Positions 11,206 through 21,239 of a stretch of 64,000 bases of DNA are shown here, piece after piece. Origin of the DNA: Siphonodentalium dalli (lineage: Eukaryota; Mollusca; Scaphopoda; Gadilida; Siphonodentaliidae); contig CP136068.1 of the NCBI GenBank assembly GCA_032622095.1, forward strand, positions 150,361,365 through 150,425,364, read 5' to 3'. The stretch's first letter is position 1; every line of letters starts with the position of its first letter. The notes below the pieces were generated by a model that was given only the letters and a program-made list of their open reading frames with translations, was not told the origin of the DNA and did no database searches. The position numbers and the translations under genes were made by a program.

Positions 11206-12038
11206 CCTCAAATATACTTACGATTAAACACTTCAATCATTATAATTGGACATAAACACTGAATTTAAGTATTGGTAATTTGAATACGAGGACCGATGAT
11301 GCAGAATACCTTCCATATGTTCCCGTTTTGATAACCGATTTGAGATTGACGATTACAGGTTTTGTCATTGAGTGTTTCCTAATTTAGTGGTAAATCCACC
11401 ACTTAAGTGCTGTTTTATTTGTAAACATCTCGACATTCAAATGTTTATTCAATTGATTCACATATAGTAGTGTCACAAATACAATTGAAGACATCAGTGC
11501 CATTCAAGGTTGGTTTCTAAGCATTTACAGAATTAAACCTGTCTCAAATATCTACCAGAACGAACAATACTACTTCGTCTTTAATGTGCACGACTCTTCC
11601 ACAGAGGTTATTCAATAGAACAAGGAACACATTGTTGATATCTTCTCTTACATTATCTCGAAAATTGTAAAGTATTTGAAAACAATAAGGAAAAAACCCG
11701 AAAAATTTCATGTTTGGTCGCCATTTTGGCATCCACCTTCAATACTTGTGGATATTATTCAACTAAATGTCGAGGATATTGTTCTATAAACACCATTTCT
11801 AGATAATGGGGTGGCATTCGTTATGTTTACCATATCAACCTGAGAAGCAAAACTATTAGGGTGTTCCACCATCAAACCAGCGGCCATCTTGAATTTTCGG
11901 CTCTACGTCGGTCAAAAAGTTGGTTCTTGAGAAAATGTCTTCCTAGACTGGAGATGCTGTCCTACAAGATATTAAAAAATGGCGCTTTTATCAGACTTGT
12001 ATCGATCTGAGCATTTTTTGTCGCTAACTACCTACACT

Positions 12039-13103
12039 AATAATTGTTCACCACACTGTGTTTATAGATAACTAATCAACGGACATCCTACCTTATTCAC
12101 AAATCACTGAAATCAAAGTATATATATCTCATAATAACCCGGCCTCATAGTTTTTAGTAAGACACACATGAATTATCAGCATGCAGAGTGACGTTAGAGC
12201 TTATTCAATGGTGTCGATGTTAATGCTTGAACTTTATTATTATGTTAATTAATCGATTTGTGTGGGTTGTTTAGTGTTGACTGTGAAATAAACATGGGTT
12301 GAACAATTTTGTCATCATGAAAAGACACATTTAAAATGGAAATATATTTTTCTTGAAGGTGTCTTTATCCCCTCTTTGGTTGTGATAAGGAAATATATAA
12401 TATTTTAAACCTCATTTTATGTGATAAAATGGATCTCAAATTTATCGCAATTCGATACTAAATTTATTAACCTCATCCACTAAATTAGATTCGAGACTCA
12501 CTAAAGCTTGGCTTGATTCAAATTTTTTACTTGGTTAATAGTATATAGTGGTTGGAATATCAAATGCAACCTATTTTTGGTTTTAAATTTCCACCTACAT
12601 TTAAAGCCACCTAATAAGATTCGCTTTTGAATTTTTCCCGTATCGAAATAGGTTGGTAAATACTTGAACTACCTTTCTACAATCAATTTATGTCCCAAAA
12701 AGACGCATTGAAGTCATTAAAAATACAATGTTCAACACGATGTTTGGGTCCCAAACAAAAACATTCATTTGCATGGCATGGAACAGAAAAGAGAGCTCTG
12801 TTGTTAGTCTATTCCTGATATGGTAGAAATAGAGAGCGTTTATTTCACTTCTGTGCGAAAAAATGAATAACGGCTGCGACCATGGGAAGTATTGTTCAGA
12901 GCATATGAAGCAGGTATATTACTATTTCGTGTATTTGCCATCCTATATTATACCTCCTTCCAAATTATGTAGAAATAATTTGGAAGCTCGAATGAGCCAA
13001 GTCCGTTTAATACTGTTCCAGGTTTAAAGTTTCCAACCATCTCCTGTCCTGTCTTAACATCCCTGGCTTCGATTAATATCATATTAATCTCACATTAACC
13101 CTA
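12039..13103. other. AT-rich DNA without a recognisable gene
   Basis: No long frame, splice-bounded exon or RNA gene is visible. The sequence is AT-rich, with short homopolymer runs and no obvious tandem period. Confidence 0.6.
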
Positions 13104-13135
13104 TCATGACCGGAGCTGCGCTGGTACATCATTAA

Positions 13136-13370
13136 CCCTTTGAGTGCCAGGGGCCGATCTCATCGGCCATAAACCTACAAAATAAGTCTGTAAAGAATAT
13201 AAGAATAAATTATTAAAATTGTATAAAAAAAAAAAAAAAAAAAAAAAAATGGTAGGCCAATGCATTCTCTTATATATGCGAGGCGACCCAAGGTCGACTC
13301 GCATATATAAGAGAATGCATTGGCACAGGGTATATGGGTTGATACAAAAATCGACCTGGCACTCAAAGGG
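13136..13370 (+). mobile_element. piggyBac-type MITE, copy 1
   Basis: TTAA at 13132-13135 and 13371-13374 flanks a 235-bp element with inverted ends CCCTTTGAGTGCCAGG. Inside are a short palindrome (GGCCGATCTCATCGGCC), a run of about 25 A and one 67-bp hairpin (13257-13323). TTAA targets with CCCT-type ends are the hallmark of piggyBac elements. No coding capacity. Confidence 0.8.
13257..13323. repeat. 67-bp hairpin unit
   Basis: A near-perfect palindrome. The arms read CCAATGCATTCTCTTATATA then TGCGAG, and the centre is GCGACCCAAGGTCG. It is the reference unit for more than a dozen related hairpins in this window. Confidence 0.85.
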
Positions 13371-13478
13371 TTAAAGGTATGCCACTCCTGTACAATATAA
13401 TCATGTTTATTTCTGAATATTTCACTGTTTAGCTTTATGTTTGTAAATATTATACAATAAAAGATCAAAAGGTCCTGT

Positions 13479-13547
13479 GCCAGTGCATTCTCTTATATAT
13501 ACTAATCTCCCATAGGGAGCCTCGCATATATAAGAGAATGCACTGGC
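13479..13547. repeat. 67-bp hairpin unit, variant centre
   Basis: The same arms (ATTCTCTTATATA) surround a different centre, CTCCCATAGGGAG. The core variant recurs at 13576-13640, 15923-15990 and 16379-16436, so two core subfamilies exist. Confidence 0.8.
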
Positions 13548-13575
13548 TTACAAGATGACAGTAAATATTGTTAGG

Positions 13576-13640
13576 CCAATGTATTTTCTTATATATGCGA
13601 CGCTCCCTGTGGGAGAATCGCATATATAATAGAATGAATT
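13576..13640. repeat. 67-bp hairpin unit, variant centre, decayed
   Basis: Arms TCTTATATATGCGA and TCGCATATATAAT surround the centre CGCTCCCTGTGGGAG. The right arm has drifted more than the left. Confidence 0.7.
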
Positions 13641-13913
13641 CACACAGGGTTTTTGCAAAATTTCAGGAAGCTCCAGTCATAGAAAGTTTAATGTGATCAG
13701 CTGATGTAGGTGCCATATCATCATCCAAAGTTCATCAGATTCATAGTGTAATCACTTAAAGTGACACAAGGCTTTTGATGTGGTTTCATGCAAAATAACA
13801 TAAAATCTGTGAATAACAAATAACAAGTGAATGAAAAAAAAATAGATTGACTTTGTTCTTATATTCATTATTAATAAATCCAATAATGAGATTCTGCATT
13901 TCAAAACCATTAA

Positions 13914-14155
13914 TCCTTTGAGTGCCAAGTCCGATTTTTGTATCAACCCATATTCCCTGTGCCAATGCATTCTCTTATATATGCGAGTCGACCATAGGTC
14001 GCCTCGCATATATAAGAGATTGCATTGGCCTAACAATTTTTGTTTTTGTTTTTGTTTAATTTTTTTTACAATTTTAATAATTTATTCTTATATTCTTTAA
14101 CAGACTTATTTTGTAGGTTTAGGGCCGATGAGATCGGCCCCTGGCACTCAAAGGG
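13914..14155 (-). mobile_element. piggyBac-type MITE, copy 2 (inverted relative to copy 1)
   Basis: TTAA at 13910-13913 and 14156-14159 flanks a 242-bp element ending in CCTTTGAGTGCC and GGCACTCAAAGGG. It carries one hairpin (13962-14028) and the GGCCGATGAGATCGGCC palindrome. It is the reverse complement of copy 1, including the AATAAATTATTAAAATTG block. Confidence 0.8.
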
Positions 14156-14399
14156 TTAACATACACATTACTATTACACCGGAATTACCACTGCAAGTCC
14201 AATCAGTACAATAAGATACCGATACCAAAGGTTAATCAAAAAATAAACATTCAATAAGTTTAAAACATTCTGAAAATCATTTTCAGACAAAACTATTTTA
14301 ACTTAATACCATACGATCAGCTATGCTATATGACAAATCACTGTAACAGTTTTGTTAACATAATAATTGTTTCAGCACATGCAATTTTGTTACAGGAGA

Positions 14400-15795
14400 A
14401 CTGTCAATCTATATCTATATTTGCGACTGTCTGTCTGTCTGTGTTCTATAGAAATTCACAGGGGACCATCTAGATGATACCAAAGGGGTCTACTAGGGGT
14501 AACTTTTTACGAGAAAGATAATGATGGGGGTTAGAATTTTCTAAAGTGACGCCGTTGTTGTCAGGGACAGAAACGGAGGAGGGCAGAATTTTGTTTTGTT
14601 GCCGATTGCCACGAAACTTACATATAATCATCCCTATGATATGTAGAATCTAATGGTGTGGTTTAAATATGTCAAAAGTGGCGTCGTTCGAGTTGGGGAT
14701 GCACGGATGGCGAGAGGATATGCAATATCATTGATAAGATTGCTATTCGCCGATATCAACCTATATAAGTTATATATAGTAACCAGGTCATCTCCATATC
14801 AAGGACAAATGGTGACACAATTAAGTCACCTGGACAATTATATCTTTTGTCATATTTATATGGGGATGGCAATTAGGGCATTCACATAATGAGCTAGCAA
14901 AAAGATATACATAGAAGAAGCATTAAAAGTATATTTATCATTCTATTTAAGAGATACATATATTCTTGCAAACTGAGAGACCTCGAACCGTCAGAGTATT
15001 GCATAATTGAGTCTGTTCCATTCAATACAGTTTCCACAAAGAGAGATATGGAAATGTATCGAAGGCCTGTTAAAAAATAGTGGTCACAGTGTGCAGTCAA
15101 ATATATTTTTATTCTGATATAAAAGAGAACGCAGTCAGTAGCACATGACTTTTCAGGATCCTCCAATACTGAAATCTGACAAGGGTTATCTGCCCGACAG
15201 CGGAATTTTTTAGAACAGACTCATCGACTGACATAAACAACTCAAAATCTCGCTCTGTGTCTGGCACATATAGCTGATATACGTGCGCAGCAACATTTCT
15301 TTTAAACTGAGAATATTTAGCCAATATATAGCACCATGAACAGAGGAGCACCTGGAAATTTATTTAAAACATTTGTATCTTCATGGAGATATGATAGCCA
15401 GGTCTTAGTCTAACCCACTAGATTGATTGATACATCTCTATATGTAAAACCCAATTGTCGTCTTTTATTTTTGCGAACTAATGTGTTTATGATGTTCATG
15501 TATGATATTATAACGTCTGAAGTATACGCAGTTGCAAATAAATAAATACTTCATTATTGGTAGAACGGATTAATCACGATAAACTAAATGACAATCGACA
15601 AGGTGAGCCACTATATATATTCCATGACTGTAAGAATTATGTTTTGTGATGCTATTTGAATATACAATTTATGAGAATACGTGTAACACTTTAAGCAAGA
15701 GTATTCTCTATTCCCAACAAATATCAACAGCTTGCAGAGGGTTTCACTTCACTTTAACCCGGGCAACGCCGGATAACCCTGCTAATAATGAATAT
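14400..15795 (-). mobile_element. CCCGG/(GACA)n element, short copy
   Basis: Read on the minus strand it begins near 15790 with GCAGGGTTATCCGGCGTTGC and ends near 14420 with a GACAGACAGACA tract followed by CGCAAATATAGATATAGATT. The other copy is 34643-37300 on the plus strand. Matching interior blocks include ACATCATGAACAG-like and TCGAGACTGAGAG-like segments, and the AGGGGACCATCTAGATGATA region. Frames at 14894-15351 (minus) look like decayed coding sequence but I do not recognise a domain. Element class is uncertain. Confidence 0.65.
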
Positions 15796-15888
15796 AAGAA
15801 CAAAGTTTATCATTATTCTCCATATTCTTTTTTGTGGTGATGTTTTTACAGACTTGTATATTTTTTGCACAATAACCTACTCCATGAC

Positions 15889-16469
15889 GGGAGCTTTCTG
15901 AAATTTTTACGAAAAACCCGTGCATATGCATTCTCTTATATATGCCAGTCTCCCATAGGGGGCCTTGCATATATAAGAGAATACAGTGGCCAAACTATAT
16001 TTAGGCAACTGGAGTCCATGCAAGCACTAAATAGGACAACATGTACAGCTATTCACAACTCAAAACAATATATATGCATATCAACACATAAAACCCACAC
16101 AGAGAAATCAAGGTAAGTCTTCTGCGCCGGTCCTGGTTCGGAATGGGGGTGGGGCTTTGCTTCCTGATTTGGTGACATCCACCTCATGCACAGCAGGCAA
16201 ACACCTATACTGTGCATGAGCATATATCAATCTCACAAATTCTACAAACGTTCTTCCGCGGAATCATGGCATTCAAAAGTGGGTTGTAGGAGAGGGCCGA
16301 CGGCCCGTTCAAATCTTCCCGGGTATCATCCAAAACTCCAAACTTGTTGAAACAATATTGACATTGACCTTGTAAGCCACATTCTCTAATATATACGTGG
16401 CTCCCTATGGGAGACTCACATATATAAGAGAATACATATATTTAATGCTGCACCAGCGCAGCTCCCGTC
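15889..16469. mobile_element. Outer MITE-like element with CATGACNGGAGCT ends, copy 2
   Basis: This is the reverse-orientation partner of 13104-13676, bounded by GACGGGAGCTTTCTGAAA and ACCAGCGCAGCTCCCGTCAT. It contains variant hairpins at 15923-15990 and 16379-16436. Between them (16130-16350) lies a GC-richer stretch with a local inverted pair (CATGCACAG / CTGTGCATGAG). Confidence 0.5.
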
Positions 16470-16892
16470 ATGAACCTCCCAAGTGCATTGAGTCTCTTTA
16501 ACACTTTGAGTGCTGGCTACATTTATCTTGTACTACACTATATTCCAGAGTGCCACTACAAGTTATCTCGTACTTTATATGGGGTCTAGATATTCTGCTG
16601 TAGATATTTTTGAAATTGAGTTCCCCATGTAATAATGAGTTCAACCATCTTAGGAACACTTTCTATACTAAATACTCAGTCACCCTTAGAAAATGTTAAT
16701 AATATGCTGTGTGGGATAGCATCACTAAATTCACCCTCAGGGGACGTCATTCTGCAAATGACAGACGCACTATTTCAATGCTTGTTTATAGTGTAACCCA
16801 TGCTTCATGATCGCTGCCGTACATCGGCGTTGTCAACATTCCATACCCAGTGTTGTAATTATCGACACACATAAATGCTCAATTCTACTTAA

Positions 16893-17210
16893 CCCTTTAC
16901 CCATAGGTCGCCTCGCATATATAAGAGAATGCATTGGCTTAACACATATTAAAAATAAAATTGTCAAAGAATGTTTTTTAGGCCAATGCATTCTCTTATA
17001 TATGCGAGGCGACCTATGGTCGACTCGCATATACATGTATAAGAGAATGAATGCATTGGCACAGGGCATAACTGTAACACATCACAATGTGGTCAATGAA
17101 CCGGTTCCAATGATATCCATATTTGTATGGTGTTATTGAGACAGACCGAAGATATTTTAGGCTGTTGAAGCTTTATTTGGGCGTTTTTGGCCGTTTTGTT
17201 GGGTAAAGGG
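16893..17210 (+). mobile_element. piggyBac-type MITE, CCCTTTACCCA subfamily, 5' part deleted
   Basis: The left end is TTAA then CCCTTTACCCA; the right end is TGTTGGGTAAAGGG followed by TGAA, a degraded TTAA. It begins inside half a hairpin (16901-16937), so the outer half of hairpin 1 is deleted. Hairpin 2 (16983-17058) has gained a short ATACATGTAT/ATGA insertion. The internal TGATATCCATATTTG block matches 55385-55772 and 60891-61351. Confidence 0.75.
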
Positions 17211-17356
17211 TGAAAACACATTAACATCTCGGGCACCAAAATGTTCTATTCTTTCAAATAACCATACATCTCTGGAACATAAATGTTCTACCCTTTCTCG
17301 TATAGTTTAGTTTTTAGACCGATGCCTCGGAACCCTATGTTTTGTAAATTTGTTGG

Positions 17357-17526
17357 TTATTTTGAAAATACGTTTCTATCCACCGATGGTTGTAATGGTG
17401 TCCCGAATCTGTGATTCTGTGTGTTGGAAGGACTGACGTCACAGTATTTCCTGATGCACTCCTGGTCTCCCAGACGGATACAGAGCTGACAGATCTGTGA
17501 TGCAAGTATGAGAGCGGCAAACGATG
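17357..17526 (-). CDS. Possible 3' exon of a small cysteine-containing secreted peptide
   Basis: On the minus strand a strong acceptor (TTTGTTCTCTTCTTTACAG) ends at 17527. The following frame runs to a stop at 17357. It encodes a hydrophobic stretch (SFAALILASQ) and then four cysteines spaced C-x2-C-x7-C-x4-C (from CQLC to CIRKYC), then a polar tail. The hydrophobic part followed by a small Cys framework resembles a secreted peptide or neuropeptide precursor. I do not recognise a family, and no first exon is located. Upstream the sequence is a truncated TIR repeat (17561-17600) and a dispersed repeat, so the host intron has been invaded. Confidence 0.4.
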
Positions 17527-17560
17527 CTGTAAAGAAGAGAACAAACAGAGTGACCACTGA

Positions 17561-17605
17561 ATTAAAGGAACTCAATCTGATTCGATGGTCCCATATCACC
17601 AAGAT
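17561..17605. repeat. Terminal fragment of the 21240-22196 foldback family
   Basis: TTAAAGGAACTCAATCTGAT followed by TCGATGGTCCCATAT matches the left end of the element at 21240-22196. Only the end is present. Confidence 0.7.
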
Positions 17606-17689
17606 ACAACAACAACTACACTTTTGTCTTCAAAATACCCTTTAGTTATCATAATCGACAAGAGCAGAATGATTCATAACCAGAACTTA

Positions 17690-17765
17690 TTATCTGAACA
17701 TTTTCAAAGGGAACTACTCGTCGTTGAGTATTTAGTATAGAGAGTGTTAAAATAAGACAAAGCAA
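17690..17765. repeat. Dispersed repeat with a single 45-bp minisatellite monomer
   Basis: It carries AACTTATTATCTGAACATTT and then AACTACTCGTCGTTGAGTAT, as at 1360-1410 and 54830-54890. Confidence 0.65.
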
Positions 17766-17949
17766 AAAACAAAATGACATTCTTTGTTTTTCCAGCTGGA
17801 GGACATTTCAGTTCAAAAGTTGACCGATATTATAATTAAAAATGCATGATTCCTGCAATATATCAACAAAATTGGTTGAAAATCTTCACCACAGTGTACG
17901 TATCATTCTGTTATAAGGGGTGAATTTGAAATCAGACATGTGCATTCAA

Positions 17950-18140
17950 CCTGTATTTTCATATTAGTAATACATATACAAATTTGGAAAACAATCAGTT
18001 AAATAAAACTAAAGTTATCACCCCGAAACCAAAATAATCGGCACATTATAAGTCAACAAGGACCATAACTCCGGAAAAAATTGGCGGACCGTCCCCAAAT
18101 ACGAACTGGACATGTACGCCCATTTGAGTAATAAGGAGTC
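17950..18140. repeat. Dispersed 'GGACCATAACTCC' repeat, copy 1
   Basis: It contains AACTAAAGTTATCACCCCGA and AAGGACCATAACTCCGGAAA. A related copy lies at 20560-20815, with GGGCCATAACTCTCGCAAAA. Repeats of this look are common in mollusc genomes. It supports the taxonomic guess but does not prove it. Confidence 0.55.
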
Positions 18141-18409
18141 GAAGCATATAGGGCAGGTTCAGGAAGAAGAGGAAAATGGAGGGGAAAAACACAGGATCAG
18201 GGTAATGGAGTGATAGAAAGGGGAGAAGGGAGGGTATGAGAGTGTATGCACTGGAGATGGTGTATAGAAGGGGTTAGATAAATACTGTTGTAATACACAC
18301 TGTTCATGAATTTACATATGGCATGAGTATATGAGGATGGGAGAAGCCATTCAACAGAGGTTTATACATGCAGATGGTTAAAAAAGGAAATGTAAAGGAG
18401 ATGCCCATA

Positions 18410-19256
18410 TAAAAATGTACCTGGGTAAATCCACCCAGGTTTTTTGGGCCGAAACCCAGGTAAAACTCTATCTACCAAGACATCCACCAACCATTAAGAC
18501 CCCGCGAAACCTGGGTTTTACCATGATTTACCCACCTGAAACTGAATAAAAACCCTGGTTTGGATAAACCTGGGTGTAATTACCCAGGTGACCACACCCA
18601 GGTGTACCCTACCTGGGTGTTTCCCACCCAGGTCTACCCTGGTGTTTCCTACCTGGGTGTTTCCCCACCCAGGTATACCATGGTGTTATTCATCCAGGTG
18701 TACCCTGGTGTTTCCTACCTGGGTGTTTCCCACCCAGGTTACCTTGGTGTTATTCACCCAGGTGTACCCTGGTGTTTCCTACCTGGGTGTTTCCCACCCA
18801 GGTTACATTGGTGTTATTCACCCAGGTGTACCCTGGTGTTTCCTACCTGGGTGTTTCCCACCCAGGTGTACCTTGGTGTTATTCACCCAGGTGTACCCTG
18901 GTGTTTCCTACCTGGGTGTTCCCCACCCAGGTGTACCTTGATGTTTCCAACCCAGGTGTACCTTGGTGGTTTTTTTTACGCCGGTGTACCTTGGTGTTTT
19001 CTTACCCAGGTGGATTTCCCATTGAGATGCACCTGGGTTAGAAAACCCCAAGGTACACCCAGGTAAGGAAACACCAAGGTACACCTGGGCAGGAAAACAC
19101 CAAGGTACACCTGGGTAAAAAAAACACCAAGGTACACCTGGGTAAGAAAACACCAAGGTACAACTGGGTGGGAAACAACAAGGTACACATGGGTAGGAAA
19201 CACCAAGGAACACCTGGGTGAATAACACCAAGGTACACCTGGGTGGGGATACCAAA
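18410..19256. repeat. Minisatellite that reverses orientation at its centre
   Basis: From 18580 to about 19015 the plus strand repeats CACCCAGGTGTACCCTGGTG with TTTCCTACCTGGG blocks. From about 19030 to 19250 it repeats the reverse complement (AAGGTACACCTGGGTAAGAA). The whole tract could fold into a long hairpin centred near 19025. Two spacings alternate (about 31-33 bp), giving open frames of more than 100 codons in several frames on both strands. These are repeat artefacts. Confidence 0.9.
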
Positions 19257-20560
19257 GTGAAATGATGAGGATGGCAATGAAGTAGATTTTGATGGGATGC
19301 AGGGGTATTGTTATCAATGGAGTTGTTTTAGTATAATAGAACATTAAGGAAACTGATTGTGCAGCAATACAAGTTTATTCAAGGACAACAAACTAACTAA
19401 AGATAAAATACATGTATAGAAACACATGTAATATATAAATATATAAACTCATTAAACTGCATGGGTTAAAACTTACTGACAACAAGAGTTGGGTTAAAAT
19501 TTTGATTAAAAAACACTTGCAAAGTCCCTCTTCATACATGTATATGGTATGTTAGGCAAGTTACATGTACATGTAGTTGCAATGTATACCGGTACATGAC
19601 ATACCGGTGGACACAAAAATCATTATTTTAGTTCCAATGACATTTACCAGAATACATGTACATGTTGTACCTTGCAACGACATCTACAGTGAGGTAGTTT
19701 TGTCTCATTTAAACTTTCTAAATGGGTTTCTCCCTTTGAATGACATAAACTAATGTAAGTATACACATGAGCTGTGGTGTGAAATACACACCAAAAAATT
19801 ATTTCTTAGTCTGAGGACATGTTTCCTGTCATTATCTTACTGCTTAGAAATATAGATTTGTAATAATGTGCTGTAATGCTCCAGAAATAGTCATATTTTG
19901 TCCTGGTTCATAAGAACATATTATTTCTTAGTGTTAGAAGGACATGTTGTCTGTTATTATTTGACTCATAAACCCCCAAATGTACATGTAAACAGAACAT
20001 TTGGGAAAGAGACACACCATCTTTATCCTTTTTTATATCAGTACTAAGTAGCAATATTGATCAGATAGCAAAATATGCTATAAATAGATTTCAGATGGTA
20101 GAGACTAAACAATCACATTAATTGCACCAACTCGAAACAGTTAACATACCCTGTCGAATACAGACTATGATCAAGAAGGGTGTCACACACACCCCCACCC
20201 CGCTTTGGTATGTGATATTCAAGCCATTTTATACATGGATGCTATATACATGTACATACCCAATGTTATCTGGTACTAGGATTTCACACGGCAATATAAC
20301 CGGCATTCACGATTCAGCAAAAAGGCTAGTATGCAGATATAATAGCAGAAAATTATACAAATTTTGAGTATTTTCCAGCTTAAACAGACCAAAGTGATAT
20401 ATTTTTATCTAATTCAGTCTAATGGCTCTTGATATATTGATGTTTTGGATACTATTTCAGCAAATGTGAGAAAAAGTGGCTTCTTTGGGGCATCAGCTTG
20501 TCTGAAAAATATATCAAGGCCCCCTAAATCCGATACTACATTTCAGAACAATCCAACCAG
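19257..20560. other. Non-coding DNA with CATGTACATG-type runs
   Basis: No gene is supported. Short palindromic CATGTACATG runs are frequent (for example 19550-19680), and a loose duplication occurs around TTATTTCTTAGT (19800 and 19920). Confidence 0.5.
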
Positions 20561-20815
20561 TGTCCCATGAAATGGTGGATCATACCAAATTTGATTCAGA
20601 TTTGATCACACAAACTAAAATTATGATGCGGAAACCAGAAATTAACACGATTCTAAGTCGAAAAAGGGCCATAACTCTCGCAAAAATGAGCGGAGCACAC
20701 CCATATTCGAACTTGACCTGTATTTTGGTCTGATAAATTTACATACCACATTTGGTTCAGATATGATCACACAAACTGAAGTTATCATCCGGAAACCTAC
20801 AATTTTCAAAGTTTA
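20560..20815. repeat. Dispersed 'GGGCCATAACTC' repeat, copy 2
   Basis: It holds GATTTGATCACACAAACT twice (about 20600 and 20765) with the GGGCCATAACTCTCGCAAAA core between. It is related to 17950-18140. Confidence 0.6.
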
Positions 20816-20826
20816 AATGTCTATTA

Positions 20827-21209
20827 GGCGACACCAATTTTTAAGTCTGGTTTTAATACGAACATGTGGACTGATGTGGGGAGAAAAAAAGTAGATGCAG
20901 GAGGGAAAAAAATAAAAATAAAAATAATTGTTCCCCCCAATTTATATCAAGTAAATCTTGAAATTTTACATAAATTTTACAAAAATTGTGAAAAAAAAAA
21001 TTTCGAATGAAATTCTGAACCAAACAAGACATTTCTTGTCATGAAAATATGGATCTGCAAATGATCATAAGCAGAACCGGATGCGACAGCCCATGAAAAT
21101 CAGTACGCGTGTAAAAAAAATTGGGACAAAAAAGTAAAAAAAAATTTCATGAAATGGAAAAAAAATTGTAGGAGGTGTTCGTAAACCGGACTTAAAAATT
21201 GGTGTCGCC
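20827..21209 (+). mobile_element. Harbinger-like MITE (GGCGACACC ends), copy 1
   Basis: TTA at 20824-20826 and 21210-21212 flanks a 383-bp element with inverted ends GGCGACACCAATTTTTAAGT. A 3-bp TTA duplication suits PIF/Harbinger. The interior is A-rich with no coding capacity. Confidence 0.75.
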
Positions 21210-21239
21210 TTATGTGTATATAACTCATATAGCTAACTA

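Larger units (their letters stand above)
7155..12024. mobile_element. Giant foldback element P2 carrying two inverted gene relics
   Basis: Arms 7155-9600 and 10280-12024 are imperfect inverted copies. For example, the CAATGACAAAACACTC region near 7825 pairs with TTTTGTCATTGAGTG near 11360, and the CTTAGCAAGTCACATTTATT region near 9541 pairs with its complement near 10310. The unpaired middle, about 9600-10280, holds the N-terminal half of the gene, so only one arm keeps the full gene length. The arms contain a few ATGGC-type motifs (7396-7446, 11710-11735, 11880-11895), suggesting kinship with P1. Confidence 0.8.
2192..12038. mobile_element. Composite foldback region, about 9.8 kb, with 14-bp inverted ends
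   Basis: AGTGTAGGTAGTTA at 2192-2205 is matched by its reverse complement at 12025-12038. Between them lie two complete giant inverted repeats back to back, 2206-7154 and 7155-12024. The simplest reading is one foldback (7155-12024 plus both 14-bp ends) into which a second foldback inserted just inside the left end. No clear target-site duplication is seen, so the outer boundary is inferred. Confidence 0.6.
13104..13676. mobile_element. Outer MITE-like element with CATGACNGGAGCT ends, copy 1
   Basis: The ends ATGACCGGAGCTGCGCTGGT (from 13107) and AGGAAGCTCCAGTCAT (to 13679) are related in inverse orientation. A second copy in opposite orientation lies at 15889-16469, with GACGGGAGCTTTCTGAAA at one end and ACCAGCGCAGCTCCCGTCAT at the other. 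This copy holds a nested TTAA-flanked MITE (13136-13370) and two further 67-bp-type hairpins (13479-13547, 13576-13640). Confidence 0.5.

Noticed and set aside
18560-19255. Several 80-168 codon frames rich in Pro, Gly, Val and Cys on both strands
   Set aside because: All lie in the TACCTGGGTG minisatellite, where the period keeps multiple frames open.
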